Below are positions 54,875 through 62,498 of a stretch of DNA of 64,000 nt, one piece after another (within the stretch, counting starts at the first letter, position 1; each line of letters opens with the position of its first letter). Source of the stretch: Mesorhizobium kowhaii (GTDB lineage Bacteria > Pseudomonadota > Alphaproteobacteria > Rhizobiales > Rhizobiaceae); contig NZ_MZXV01000055.1 in NCBI RefSeq assembly GCF_003253745.1, positions 1 through 64,000 on the forward strand. Reading direction: 5' to 3'. Below the pieces are notes generated by a model, which worked only from the letters and a program-made list of their open reading frames with translations, was not told the DNA's origin and made no database searches. A program made the translations under genes and the position numbers.

Positions 54875-55648
54875 ATGACAACGGAATTCACGCCGAAATT
54901 CGATCTGGCCGGCAAGGTGGTGCTGGTCACCGGCGCCTCGCGCGGCATTGGCCGCGCCTGTGCGCTGGCTTGCGCCGGCTGCGGCGCCGACATGATCGTC
55001 GGCGTGCGCAGCAAGGCCGACGGGGCGGAGCTTGTCGCCGAGATCGAGCGCATCGGCCGGCGGGCGCTGGCGGTGCAGATGGATTTGACCGATCTCGCCA
55101 CGATGCGGGCCGCTGTCGCCGAGGCGCACGCCGCCTTCGGCCGCATCGACGTGCTGGTCAACAATGTCGGGCTCGGACCGGAAAACCTGGCCGAAAACGT
55201 CACCGAGGAAGATTTCGACCTGACGGTGAACGTCAATCTCAAGGGCACGTTCTTCACCACCCAGGCGGTCGGAAGGCTGATGATCGCCCAAAAGTCCGGG
55301 CGCATCATCAACATCAGTTCGCAGGCCGGCACGGTGACGCTGAAGGGCGAGGCGATCTACTGCATGAGCAAGGCGGCGATCAACCATTTGACTCGCTGCC
55401 TCGCCGCCGAATGGGCGCAGCACAAGATTGCCGTCAACAGCGTGGCGCCGACCTTCATCTGGACCGACGGCACGCGGCCGTCACTCGCCGAGCCGGACTT
55501 TCACGCCCATGTGCTCGGCCACATCCCGCTCGGCCGCATCGGCGACCCGGTCGATGTTGCAGGAACCGTGGTGTTCCTGGCCTCGCCTGCAGCGTCGATG
55601 ATTACGGGAGCGAATATACTGGTGGATGGTGGGTGGTCGGTGGCGTAG
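54875..55648 (+). CDS. SDR family oxidoreductase
   Basis: 257 residues. TGASRGIG is the cofactor loop, NNVGLGPEN replaces the usual NNAG, the catalytic Ser is in INISSQAG, and YCMSKAAI gives Tyr and Lys. The ending GDPVDVAGTVVFLASPAASMITGANILVDGGW is typical of gluconate 5-dehydrogenase and FabG-like members. ATG 54875 has GGGAGGG six bases upstream, overruling the longer frame to 54671. A family A repeat lies just before it. A following small gene is 108 bp downstream. Specificity is open. Confidence 0.88.
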   Translation: MTTEFTPKFDLAGKVVLVTGASRGIGRACALACAGCGADMIVGVRSKADGAELVAEIERIGRRALAVQMDLTDLATMRAAVAEAHAAFGRIDVLVNNVGLGPENLAENVTEEDFDLTVNVNLKGTFFTTQAVGRLMIAQKSGRIINISSQAGTVTLKGEAIYCMSKAAINHLTRCLAAEWAQHKIAVNSVAPTFIWTDGTRPSLAEPDFHAHVLGHIPLGRIGDPVDVAGTVVFLASPAASMITGANILVDGGWSVA

Positions 55649-55756
55649 GTCAGCCGGGTTGTGGGCGAATTCGAAAAGGGCGTAATCGAAGATGTAGCTC
55701 GTTCAGTCCATCCTCTTTTCGCGAGATGCGCGTATACTTTTCGAAAGCGAGGCGAC

Positions 55757-55966
55757 ATGTCCATCAATCGCAGGATCAAAGAGGCGGGCAACTTCACGCC
55801 ATCCGAGATGGGACTTCTTGGGCGTGTCTTCGAGCAGGCGAAGCGCGAGGGCGACTCCGACGCCAGCCGAGAAGCGCTGGCCTCTCGCATCATCGCCAAC
55901 TATATGGCCGGAATCACCGACGAGGCCGAACTCCTCGCCTTGTCACGGCAGCCGCTTGGTCGGTGA
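55757..55966 (+). CDS. Small conserved hypothetical protein
   Basis: 69 residues starting MSINRRIKEAGNFTPSEM. Helical, charged, with no membrane segment. The layout (FTPSEMGLLGRVFEQA, then ASRIIANYMAGITDEAEL) looks like a small family of rhizobial proteins of unknown role. ATG 55757 has GAGG five bases upstream; the longer frame from 55661 is less likely. It stands alone after the SDR and converges with the GNAT gene. No function can be given. Confidence 0.62.
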   Translation: MSINRRIKEAGNFTPSEMGLLGRVFEQAKREGDSDASREALASRIIANYMAGITDEAELLALSRQPLGR

Positions 55967-55981
55967 CGCAGCACTGTGATT

Positions 55982-56698
55982 TCAAGGAGATGGACTGGTG
56001 CTGCAAATGGCGCCGAGGCCAACCCTGATCTCGGCAACCGAGCGAAGCTGCCGCCCGGCGTCGAAATTTCCGGGATCGAGCCAGGCCTCAAAAGCTGAGC
56101 GATGGTCCGGCCACTCGCTGGAAAGCATCGAATAGACGCAGATGTCGCAAGGCTTGCCCTTCAGGAACAAGCCCTGGCGCTGCGTGCCCTCATAGACGAA
56201 GCCGAGCCGATCGGCCGCCTTGCGCGAGCGCTGGTTGGTCGAAGTGCATGTCCATTCGAGGCGCCGGTAGCCGAGGTCGTCGAAGACATGGCGCAGGATC
56301 AGGTAGAGCGCCTCGGTGGCCAGCCGCGTGCGCTGCAGCGGCGGCGTGTAGAGCACATAGCCGAGCTCGACGACATGATGGGCGGGTCTTGCCTCCATCA
56401 GGCAGAGCCACCCCAGCGGCTTGTCGTCGAGGCCGGCGACGGCGAAGAAGGCCCGTTTCTTGTCGGCCACCAGTTCGGCGACGTGGTCGGCGAACGCTTG
56501 CTCACTGGCGAACGGGCCGACCTTCATGTCGACCCAGATGGCATTCGTATGCTCGTCATGCGAGAGCGGGTAGAGACAGGACGCGTCGCGCTCGGCGTCG
56601 AGCGGGCGCAGGCGACCCCAGCGACCGACCAGCACGACGGCGGCGGGAACCGGAGCGTCGCCCGGCGGGATCTCACTCGGTTTCAGATCTGATGACAT
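55982..56698 (-). CDS. GNAT family N-acetyltransferase (RimJ-like)
   Basis: 238 residues. The acetyl-CoA fold of the RimJ/RimL type is visible: GRLRPLDAERDASCLYPL near the start, HHVVELGYVLYTPPLQRTRLATEALYLILRHVF with the pyrophosphate-binding turn (here QRTRLA, a variant of Q/RxxGxG/A), then YRRLEWTCTSTNQRSRKAADRLGFVYEG. It would acetylate an amine on a protein, amino acid or drug. The C-terminal 40 residues extend beyond the domain. ATG 56698; alone on the minus strand, 19 bp after the methyltransferase stop, so it may belong to the panE-like/methyltransferase unit. Confidence 0.86.
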   Translation of the reverse strand: MSSDLKPSEIPPGDAPVPAAVVLVGRWGRLRPLDAERDASCLYPLSHDEHTNAIWVDMKVGPFASEQAFADHVAELVADKKRAFFAVAGLDDKPLGWLCLMEARPAHHVVELGYVLYTPPLQRTRLATEALYLILRHVFDDLGYRRLEWTCTSTNQRSRKAADRLGFVYEGTQRQGLFLKGKPCDICVYSMLSSEWPDHRSAFEAWLDPGNFDAGRQLRSVAEIRVGLGAICSTSPSP

Positions 56699-56717
56699 GG
56701 TCGCCCCGACGCGCTGG

Positions 56718-57458
56718 CTAGTTCCAGTAGCGGAATACTCTGCCCATTCTGTTCGGCATCATGAAAATCTCCTCCGCACGGCGAAACCCGGCATTCCGCC
56801 CCATGCCGAGCCATGTGTCGGCGGTTTCAGGGAAATCTGCCAGAAGCATATGCCGTTCCATGGAAGCGAACTCCTCGTCGGAAACGGTCGACCATTTATC
56901 GCGCAGCAAGGAGAAGCGGGCGAGCCAGGCGGCGCGATCCTCTCCCTCGAACAGGGCCGGCTCCCAGATGACGAACAGGCCCACGCCGCCCAAAGCCCTG
57001 CGGGCGTGCCGCATCAACCTCGCCTTGCCCTCGGTCGCCAGGTGGTGCAGCGACATGCCGATCCAGATCACGTCGACGGGTTCCGACCAGTTCGCCATCG
57101 CTTCCGCGAAATCGCCGCAGCGCAGCTCGACCGGGCACGGGAGCCCCTCGAGCGCGCGATCGGCCAGCCTCAATGACGCTTCCGACAGGTCGATGCCGAC
57201 ATAGCCGCCAATCGCGGTCGTCTTCAGCATCGCGGCCGAGGCAGCGGCATCGCCGCACGCCACGTCGAGGAATCGAAACGACCCTGGAGCATGCTCGACG
57301 AGCAGATCGCGCAGGAGCCCGTAGACCTCGCGATGGAACATGAGGTTTGCGGCCACGATCCTGCGATAAGTCTCCAGCTCCTTGTTGAACATGTCCTGGG
57401 AGCCGGTTGCCTCGTTAGCTGTCGTCACCGGCATGCTCTTGCTCGACGAACTTGCCAT
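56718..57458 (-). CDS. SAM-dependent methyltransferase
   Basis: 246 residues, class I Rossmann methyltransferase. Motif I is FLDVACGDAAASAAML (about 63-78), motif II VGIDLSEASLRLAD, then VDVIWIGMSLHHL and a C-terminal WEPALFEGEDRAAW. These fit the Methyltransf_12/25 group acting on small molecules; the target is unknown. ATG 57458 begins two bases after the stop of the PanE-like gene, so they are likely one transcript. A low-complexity Ser-rich start (MASSSSKS) precedes the fold. Confidence 0.84.
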   Translation of the reverse strand: MASSSSKSMPVTTANEATGSQDMFNKELETYRRIVAANLMFHREVYGLLRDLLVEHAPGSFRFLDVACGDAAASAAMLKTTAIGGYVGIDLSEASLRLADRALEGLPCPVELRCGDFAEAMANWSEPVDVIWIGMSLHHLATEGKARLMRHARRALGGVGLFVIWEPALFEGEDRAAWLARFSLLRDKWSTVSDEEFASMERHMLLADFPETADTWLGMGRNAGFRRAEEIFMMPNRMGRVFRYWN

Positions 57459-57459
57459 G

Positions 57460-58410
57460 TTATCCTCCCAAGGAACATTGATTGGACACTGCTAGGGGGG
57501 CGGCACCCGCTGCGTAGAGATGCAAGGCGCGGAAGACCGCCGTGTGGCCAGGGGTCGCAATACCGAACTTGATGCCCAACTCGTGCATCCGCCCGGACAG
57601 CCAGGCGACCTCGATTGGCTTGCCCCTTTCGAGGTCGTTGGCCATCGACGATTTTACGTTCGGGGGGAATGCGGTCCATCTGGTCATGACGCGCCCTTCG
57701 AACCCCTCGGCCATCGGATGGCCAGCCGCCGCCGCAACCGCCATCCCCTCGTCGCGCAGCTGCTCGACGAAGATACGTGCCTCGGGGTCGTCGAGGATCG
57801 GACCGATCCCGGAGCGCATGAGCGACGTCCCTCCGGAAAAGGCCGCGAGCGTCACGAACTTCTCCCACAGCACATTGTCGATGTCGGCAACCGGCTTCAG
57901 CTCGAGCCCGACAGCACGATCGCAGAGCGCCTGAAGGTCCTTGATGAGAGGTTCGCGGTGCCCGCCGACCAGGATGTGACGCAGCCCGCCAGCGTGAACG
58001 ACTTCTCCGGGCTGTTTGATGAATGCGGACAAGTAGGTGGCTCCGCCAATCACCTGGTCGCCAGGAACATGACGACCGAGCGTCGCGACGCTGTCGATGC
58101 CATTTTGCAACGTCACGATACGCGTATTCCTGCTGATGAGCGGTCCCAACGCTGCGGCGGCCTTCTCACTGTCGTAGAGCTTGACCGCAAAAATCACGAG
58201 ATCGACGGGACCGATGTCGGCCGGCGCGTCGCTCGCGGACACACTGGGGAGAAAGACGTTGCCGATATCGCTTTGAATTCGCAGGCCGGCCCGGCGCATT
58301 GCCTGCAAGTGGGCACCGCGAGCAATGAAGCTGACGTCGCCCCCCGCCTCGGCGAGCCTTGCGCCGAGATAGCCGCCGATGCCGCCCGCCCCTATCATTG
58401 CGATCCGCAT
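57460..58410 (-). CDS. 2-dehydropantoate 2-reductase family protein
   Basis: 316 residues. The NADP loop IAMIGAGGIGGYLGARLAEAG and the catalytic-domain phrases NVLWEKFVTLAAFSG (Lys of PanE) and SSMANDLERGKPIEV (Asn-Asp-Glu region) match the ApbA/PanE family. PanE reduces ketopantoate for coenzyme A; many rhizobia carry extra paralogues with other keto-acid substrates, so panE itself is not asserted. ATG 58410 has GAGGGGA six bases upstream. It lies first in the small set with the methyltransferase and GNAT genes. Confidence 0.88.
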   Translation of the reverse strand: MRIAMIGAGGIGGYLGARLAEAGGDVSFIARGAHLQAMRRAGLRIQSDIGNVFLPSVSASDAPADIGPVDLVIFAVKLYDSEKAAAALGPLISRNTRIVTLQNGIDSVATLGRHVPGDQVIGGATYLSAFIKQPGEVVHAGGLRHILVGGHREPLIKDLQALCDRAVGLELKPVADIDNVLWEKFVTLAAFSGGTSLMRSGIGPILDDPEARIFVEQLRDEGMAVAAAAGHPMAEGFEGRVMTRWTAFPPNVKSSMANDLERGKPIEVAWLSGRMHELGIKFGIATPGHTAVFRALHLYAAGAAPLAVSNQCSLGG

Positions 58411-58523
58411 GCCGTCCCCTCGACGCCAGCTGCCGCCATTAGCCGCGCGAAGCTGGAATGGCATCCGCCGGCCCGGTCAATATTAGCATTTCCTTGAATA
58501 CAGGGCCAGCCGACAACCCTCGC

Positions 58524-60011
58524 CTACCTTACCGCCCGCCACGCCGCGATCATGGCGTCGGCGGCAATTTCGCCTTGCCTGTCGTCGGTCGACCAGGAAA
58601 TCACCGACACCCGCATGACCTGGCGGCCGTGCCATTTGGCGCCGCCTGCAAAACAGATCCCATCGGCCTGCAGGCGGGCAATCGTCTGCAGCGTCAGCCG
58701 GTCGGCCTCCTCGTCCGGGTGGTCGGCGCCGAAACGCACGACGAACTGATTCAGCACCACGTCGTTGGGCACGGCAATGGCGTTATCGGCGCGCAGCCTT
58801 TCGGCCATCGCTTCCGCCACCTTGCAATGGCGAGCGACCATCGCGGCGATGCCGTCGCGGCCGAGATGCTTGATCATCGCCCAGGTGGCGAAGCCGCGCG
58901 CACGTCGCGACAGTTCGGGCACGTAATGGCTCGGGTCGCGCTCGTCCTCGAAGGTAGGTGGCAGGTAGCTAGCCGCGATCGTCATGGCACGGCGATGGGC
59001 CTGTTCGTCGCGCACGATGGCGTAGCCGCAATCATAGGGTGTCTGCAGCCATTTGTGGCCGTCCGTCGCCCAGGAGTCGGCGGCATCGGCGCCCTCGGCC
59101 AGATGGCTGCGCTCGGGGCAGGCACGCGCCCAGAGACCAAAGGCACCATCGACATGCACCCAGGCACCGATGCGCCGGGCGATGGGAACGATGCCGGCAA
59201 AATCATCGAAGGCGCCGGTGTTGATCTGCCCAGCCTGCAGGATGACGATGCAAGGGCCGGAGACCGTGGCGGCGGCAACGGCAAAATCGCCCGCCGCGAT
59301 GCGGCCATTGTCGTCAGTCTTCACACGCACGACGCGGTCGTGGCCAAGGCCGAGGAACTGCAGCGCCGAGAACACCGTGGCATGGGCATCGTCGCCAATC
59401 AGCACCGTGATCGGCGGCGCGCCGAACAGGCCTTGCGCCTCGACATCCCAGCCGGCCTGCCGCAGGACCGCACCGCGCGCCGATGCCAGGCAGACGAAAT
59501 TGGCCATGGTCGCCCCGGTCACGAAGCCGATGGAACTTGCACGCGGCAGGTCGAGCAGCTCGAGCAGCCAGCCGCCGGCGATCGTCTCGACGGCCGAGGC
59601 CGACGGCGTGGCGTGGTGATTGCCGGTGTTCTGACCCCAGGTGCTGGTCAGCCAGTCGGCACAAACGCCGACCGAATGGGAATTGCCGCAGACCCAGGCG
59701 AAGAAGCGCGGACCTGTCATCCTGTGCAGGCCGGGCTCAGCCTTCGCGGCAAGCTCGTCAACCACAACGAGCCCAGCGCTGCCCCGTTCGGGAAGCGGCT
59801 CGCGGAAACTGTCCAAGGCCTGCCGATAAGACATCAGTGGCCGCTGCGGCCCGGAAGCAATGGCATCGCGAAAACGCGTGGCGTGATCGGCGGCACGCTG
59901 AAAGAGTTCGCCTGTGGAAGCCTCGCCCATGCCGCCATCCTCCGTTGCAGAGGGCCGCCGGCTCTCCAGGGCCTGCAACATTGGGCCGACGATCAGGGCG
60001 TCCAGTGTCAT
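58524..60011 (-). CDS. PLP-dependent group II decarboxylase family protein
   Basis: 495 residues, fold type I. The cofactor Lys is in SWATDGHKWLQTPYDCG (near residue 320), with VHVDGAFGLW ahead of it (Asp for the pyridine N) and HHATPSASAVETI near the N-terminus. It belongs with aromatic-amino-acid and glutamate-like decarboxylases, often named aspartate aminotransferase family protein. The substrate is not readable. The first 60 residues are variable. It lies 60 bp after the cupin gene on the same strand and is divergent from a LysR gene, so this pair is probably its regulon. Confidence 0.86.
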   Translation of the reverse strand: MTLDALIVGPMLQALESRRPSATEDGGMGEASTGELFQRAADHATRFRDAIASGPQRPLMSYRQALDSFREPLPERGSAGLVVVDELAAKAEPGLHRMTGPRFFAWVCGNSHSVGVCADWLTSTWGQNTGNHHATPSASAVETIAGGWLLELLDLPRASSIGFVTGATMANFVCLASARGAVLRQAGWDVEAQGLFGAPPITVLIGDDAHATVFSALQFLGLGHDRVVRVKTDDNGRIAAGDFAVAAATVSGPCIVILQAGQINTGAFDDFAGIVPIARRIGAWVHVDGAFGLWARACPERSHLAEGADAADSWATDGHKWLQTPYDCGYAIVRDEQAHRRAMTIAASYLPPTFEDERDPSHYVPELSRRARGFATWAMIKHLGRDGIAAMVARHCKVAEAMAERLRADNAIAVPNDVVLNQFVVRFGADHPDEEADRLTLQTIARLQADGICFAGGAKWHGRQVMRVSVISWSTDDRQGEIAADAMIAAWRAVR

Positions 60012-60022
60012 GACGATTTCTC

Positions 60023-60463
60023 CTATAGCCAGTCGATGCCGTATTTGCGCGACACGGCCGCGTAGGCTTCGGGCATCGCGGCGCCGCTCGCCTCAGCGGC
60101 GGACAGCTCGCGGAAGAAGCCTTCGAAGCCGGCCGGCGAGGTCATGGTGAGAAACCGGCCGGTGCGCGGCACGACGCGCTTGTGTGCATGCGGCACACCG
60201 CGCGGCGCAAACATCGCTCCGCCCGGCCCGACGCGGAACTCCTGATCGCCGCAGCGGAAGACATGCTCGCCCTCAATGACATAGAAGAACTCATCCTCAT
60301 TGGCGTGCCTGTGCAAAGGGGTGTCGAGCGGATCGATCTCCTCGACGATCGAGAAGGCGCCGCCGGTTGTGTCGGCCGCGGCCTTGACCAGGAAATCGGC
60401 GCCGCTGAAGCGCAGCCGCTCGCCCTGCCCGGCATCGAGCTTGTAGGCGGATGATCTTGCCAT
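60023..60463 (-). CDS. Cupin domain protein
   Basis: 146 residues, one conserved cupin barrel. The metal-binding motifs are present: HRHANEDEFFYVIEG (His, His, Glu) and PRGVPHAHKR (His), so a metal is likely. Members range from dioxygenases and isomerases to ligand sensors. ATG 60463 is chosen over a longer frame to 60505 because GAGGAGG lies upstream and MARSSAYKL opens the fold. The PLP decarboxylase gene follows 11 bp after its stop; the LysR gene is divergent, 252 bp away. Confidence 0.84.
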   Translation of the reverse strand: MARSSAYKLDAGQGERLRFSGADFLVKAAADTTGGAFSIVEEIDPLDTPLHRHANEDEFFYVIEGEHVFRCGDQEFRVGPGGAMFAPRGVPHAHKRVVPRTGRFLTMTSPAGFEGFFRELSAAEASGAAMPEAYAAVSRKYGIDWL

Positions 60464-60705
60464 GCCGCTTGTCCCCTCCTCCGCTTCGAGTGAGACGCCG
60501 CTCAATTCACCCGAAAAAGGCTGCTCCGCCAGCCAGCGCTCGCCGAGGTGTCGAACGAGCCCTAAGCCCGGTTCCCGGCCGATCAGCCATCCCCATCAGA
60601 GTGCGTCGCGCCCCGCCACCCGATTCCTGCATCGATGCGCCCACGGGTCCAGAAACCTTATCACGCCAGTATCGTGCTTGGGCCCTGATGAATCCAATGA
60701 TATCA

Positions 60706-60724
60706 ATTCAGCATCATGCTGAAT
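60706..60724. promoter_or_regulatory. Perfect inverted repeat over the LysR start codon
   Basis: ATTCAGCAT and ATGCTGAAT, separated by one C, form a 9 bp perfect palindrome that contains the ATG at 60716. A regulator bound here would block its own gene, so autorepression is suggested. The arms have the T-N11-A form of LysR sites. Confidence 0.45.
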
Positions 60725-61693
60725 GAAATCGACCTATCCCGCGCCGATCTCAATTTGCTGAAACTGTTCGAGGTGGTGCTGCAAGAGCGCCATGTCGGGA
60801 GAGCCGGCGACCGTCTCCGGCTGTCTCCCTCGGCGATCAGCCACGGCCTGCGCCGGCTGCGCAAACTGCTCAACGATCCGCTCTTCCTGAAGACGCCCAA
60901 GGGGGTCGTGCCGACGCCGCGTGCGCTGCAGGTGGCCGAGCCTATCGCCAATATTTTGACGCAGGTCCGGCGAATGGTGGTGGCGGTTGAGCCGTTCCGC
61001 CCCAAGACATCGAACCGGACCTTCACCATCAGCGCCGCCGACGCGCTTTCGGCGGTGTTCCTGCCGCCACTTGTCGAGAAGCTGGCTGTGGCCGCGCCCA
61101 ATATCGACCTCACGGTGCTGCAAATGCTGCCCTATCGCAAGGGCGGGCCCATCGAGCGGACCTGGCGGCCGGTGCTTGCCGAGATCGACGCCGGCCTGGT
61201 GGATATCGCCGTCGCGCCGCTGGATGACGTGCCGGCGCGCTTCAACCGGCGCGCGATGCTCAAGGAGCGTTTCGTGGTGGTGATGCACGCCGGTCATCCC
61301 TTTGCCGAGCAACCGACGCTAGAGCGCTACTGCACCATGCGTCATGTGCTGGTGTCGTTCACCGGCGACAGGAAGGGGCTGATCGACGAAACTCTGGAAG
61401 CGTGCGGCCTAGCGAGACGTGTGGTGCTGACGGTGCCCAATTACACCATGGCGCTGGCAGCGGTCGCCGAGTCCGACCTCATCGCCGCCGTGCCGGCCGT
61501 GCTGGCGGCGAGGCAGGGACCGCGCTTCGGCCTGGTCAGCGCCGATCTACCCATCGACACCGGGCATGCCCCAATCAGTGTCATCGCACAGAAGGCGGTC
61601 ATGGCGGACGCCGGCCTGACATGGATGTTTGAACAGGTCTGCGAGGCGGTCAAAACGCACTATGTCGAACCTTCCTCCCAACTGCCGGACTAG
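60716..61693 (+). CDS. LysR family transcriptional regulator
   Basis: 325 residues. The N-terminal winged helix-turn-helix reads RADLNLLKLFEVVLQERHVGRAGDRLRLSPSAISHGLRRLR. The rest is a periplasmic-binding-like effector domain (FTISAADALSAVFLPPLV). The style is NodD/NahR/SyrM-like (short DLNLL opening). ATG 60716; the start is embedded in a perfect 19 bp palindrome. It is divergent from the cupin and PLP decarboxylase genes and probably controls them. The inducer is unknown. Confidence 0.9.
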   Translation: MLNEIDLSRADLNLLKLFEVVLQERHVGRAGDRLRLSPSAISHGLRRLRKLLNDPLFLKTPKGVVPTPRALQVAEPIANILTQVRRMVVAVEPFRPKTSNRTFTISAADALSAVFLPPLVEKLAVAAPNIDLTVLQMLPYRKGGPIERTWRPVLAEIDAGLVDIAVAPLDDVPARFNRRAMLKERFVVVMHAGHPFAEQPTLERYCTMRHVLVSFTGDRKGLIDETLEACGLARRVVLTVPNYTMALAAVAESDLIAAVPAVLAARQGPRFGLVSADLPIDTGHAPISVIAQKAVMADAGLTWMFEQVCEAVKTHYVEPSSQLPD

Positions 61694-61828
61694 AGTCTTA
61701 CCTGAGGGAGGCGACTACGCATCAAAAAAAGCGCCAATGGGTAAGCCACCAAGCCGCAGTTCTGGCAGCCACTATGCAGATGGTTACGATTGCGACTAGA
61801 CCAGAATAGCCCGTTGAACGTCCCTCAT

Positions 61829-61860
61829 AAAAAAAACCCCGGCCTCGTTCCAGGGTTTTC
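61829..61860 (-). terminator. Rho-independent terminator after the GYD gene
   Basis: On the minus strand a GC-rich hairpin (AACCCTGG with CCGGGGTT, loop about AACGAGG) is followed by eight T. It lies about 75 bp past the GYD stop. A-rich and T-rich flanks allow weak action on the plus strand for the LysR gene too. Confidence 0.7.
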
Positions 61861-61934
61861 GCTTCAAGGAAGGGTCCTCCCCGCCGGTCCACTCGCTAGC
61901 CGGCTTCGATCGCCCGTTCACGGCACAGTGGCGG

Positions 61935-62228
61935 TCAGGCCATCTTTGCCATTATCTTGGCCATATCTGCCGCGTCGAACGCTCTCAATGTCTGAGTTCT
62001 GATGTTGCCTAACGATGCTATTGATAAGGCTAGTGCGGTCGCAGCAATGTCGTCGTCGGCTTCGGCAATCGCCACAACATCATATTGACCAAGCGTCCAC
62101 AACAGGGTGTGAACCTTGATGCCGTTCTTGCTGGCCATCGCCTTGAAGGCCTCAGCACGTTTCTGGGTATCCTTTATGCTCTTGATACCTTGATCTGTGA
62201 AACTCGACAGCAATACGTAATAAGCCAT
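61935..62228 (-). CDS. GYD domain protein
   Basis: 97 residues of the GYD family: MAYYVLLSSFTDQGIKSIKD at the start, then WTLGQYDVVAIAEADDD (GxYD signature) and LGNIRTQTLRAF at the end. The fold is a small ferredoxin-like dimer related to DUF1330 and ABM proteins; no activity is known. ATG 62228 has GGAGGA five bases upstream, overruling the frame to 62264. It stands alone between a terminator and the cyclase gene. Confidence 0.88.
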   Translation of the reverse strand: MAYYVLLSSFTDQGIKSIKDTQKRAEAFKAMASKNGIKVHTLLWTLGQYDVVAIAEADDDIAATALALSIASLGNIRTQTLRAFDAADMAKIMAKMA

Positions 62229-62498
62229 TGGTTCCTCCCACAATAGGAGCGGGCGGGCGCTCACGGCGCGTCCGCCGTCTCCCGGAACTACGATAACACG
62301 AGTCAGGTGCGCGAACCACTTGCGGCAGGGAGGCTGGCCTGCCGAGTATCAACGGTCCGCTCGTTCGATCTCCGGACCACGGAAGAGCCTTCAGAGCCGT
62401 GCTATATGAGGCCCAAGGCGTGTTCGCAGCTCTGTCCTACGCTGCGCGAGGGAAAGACCGTTACCACGGTAGCCACCAACTGCTCTGGCACGGCCAAC

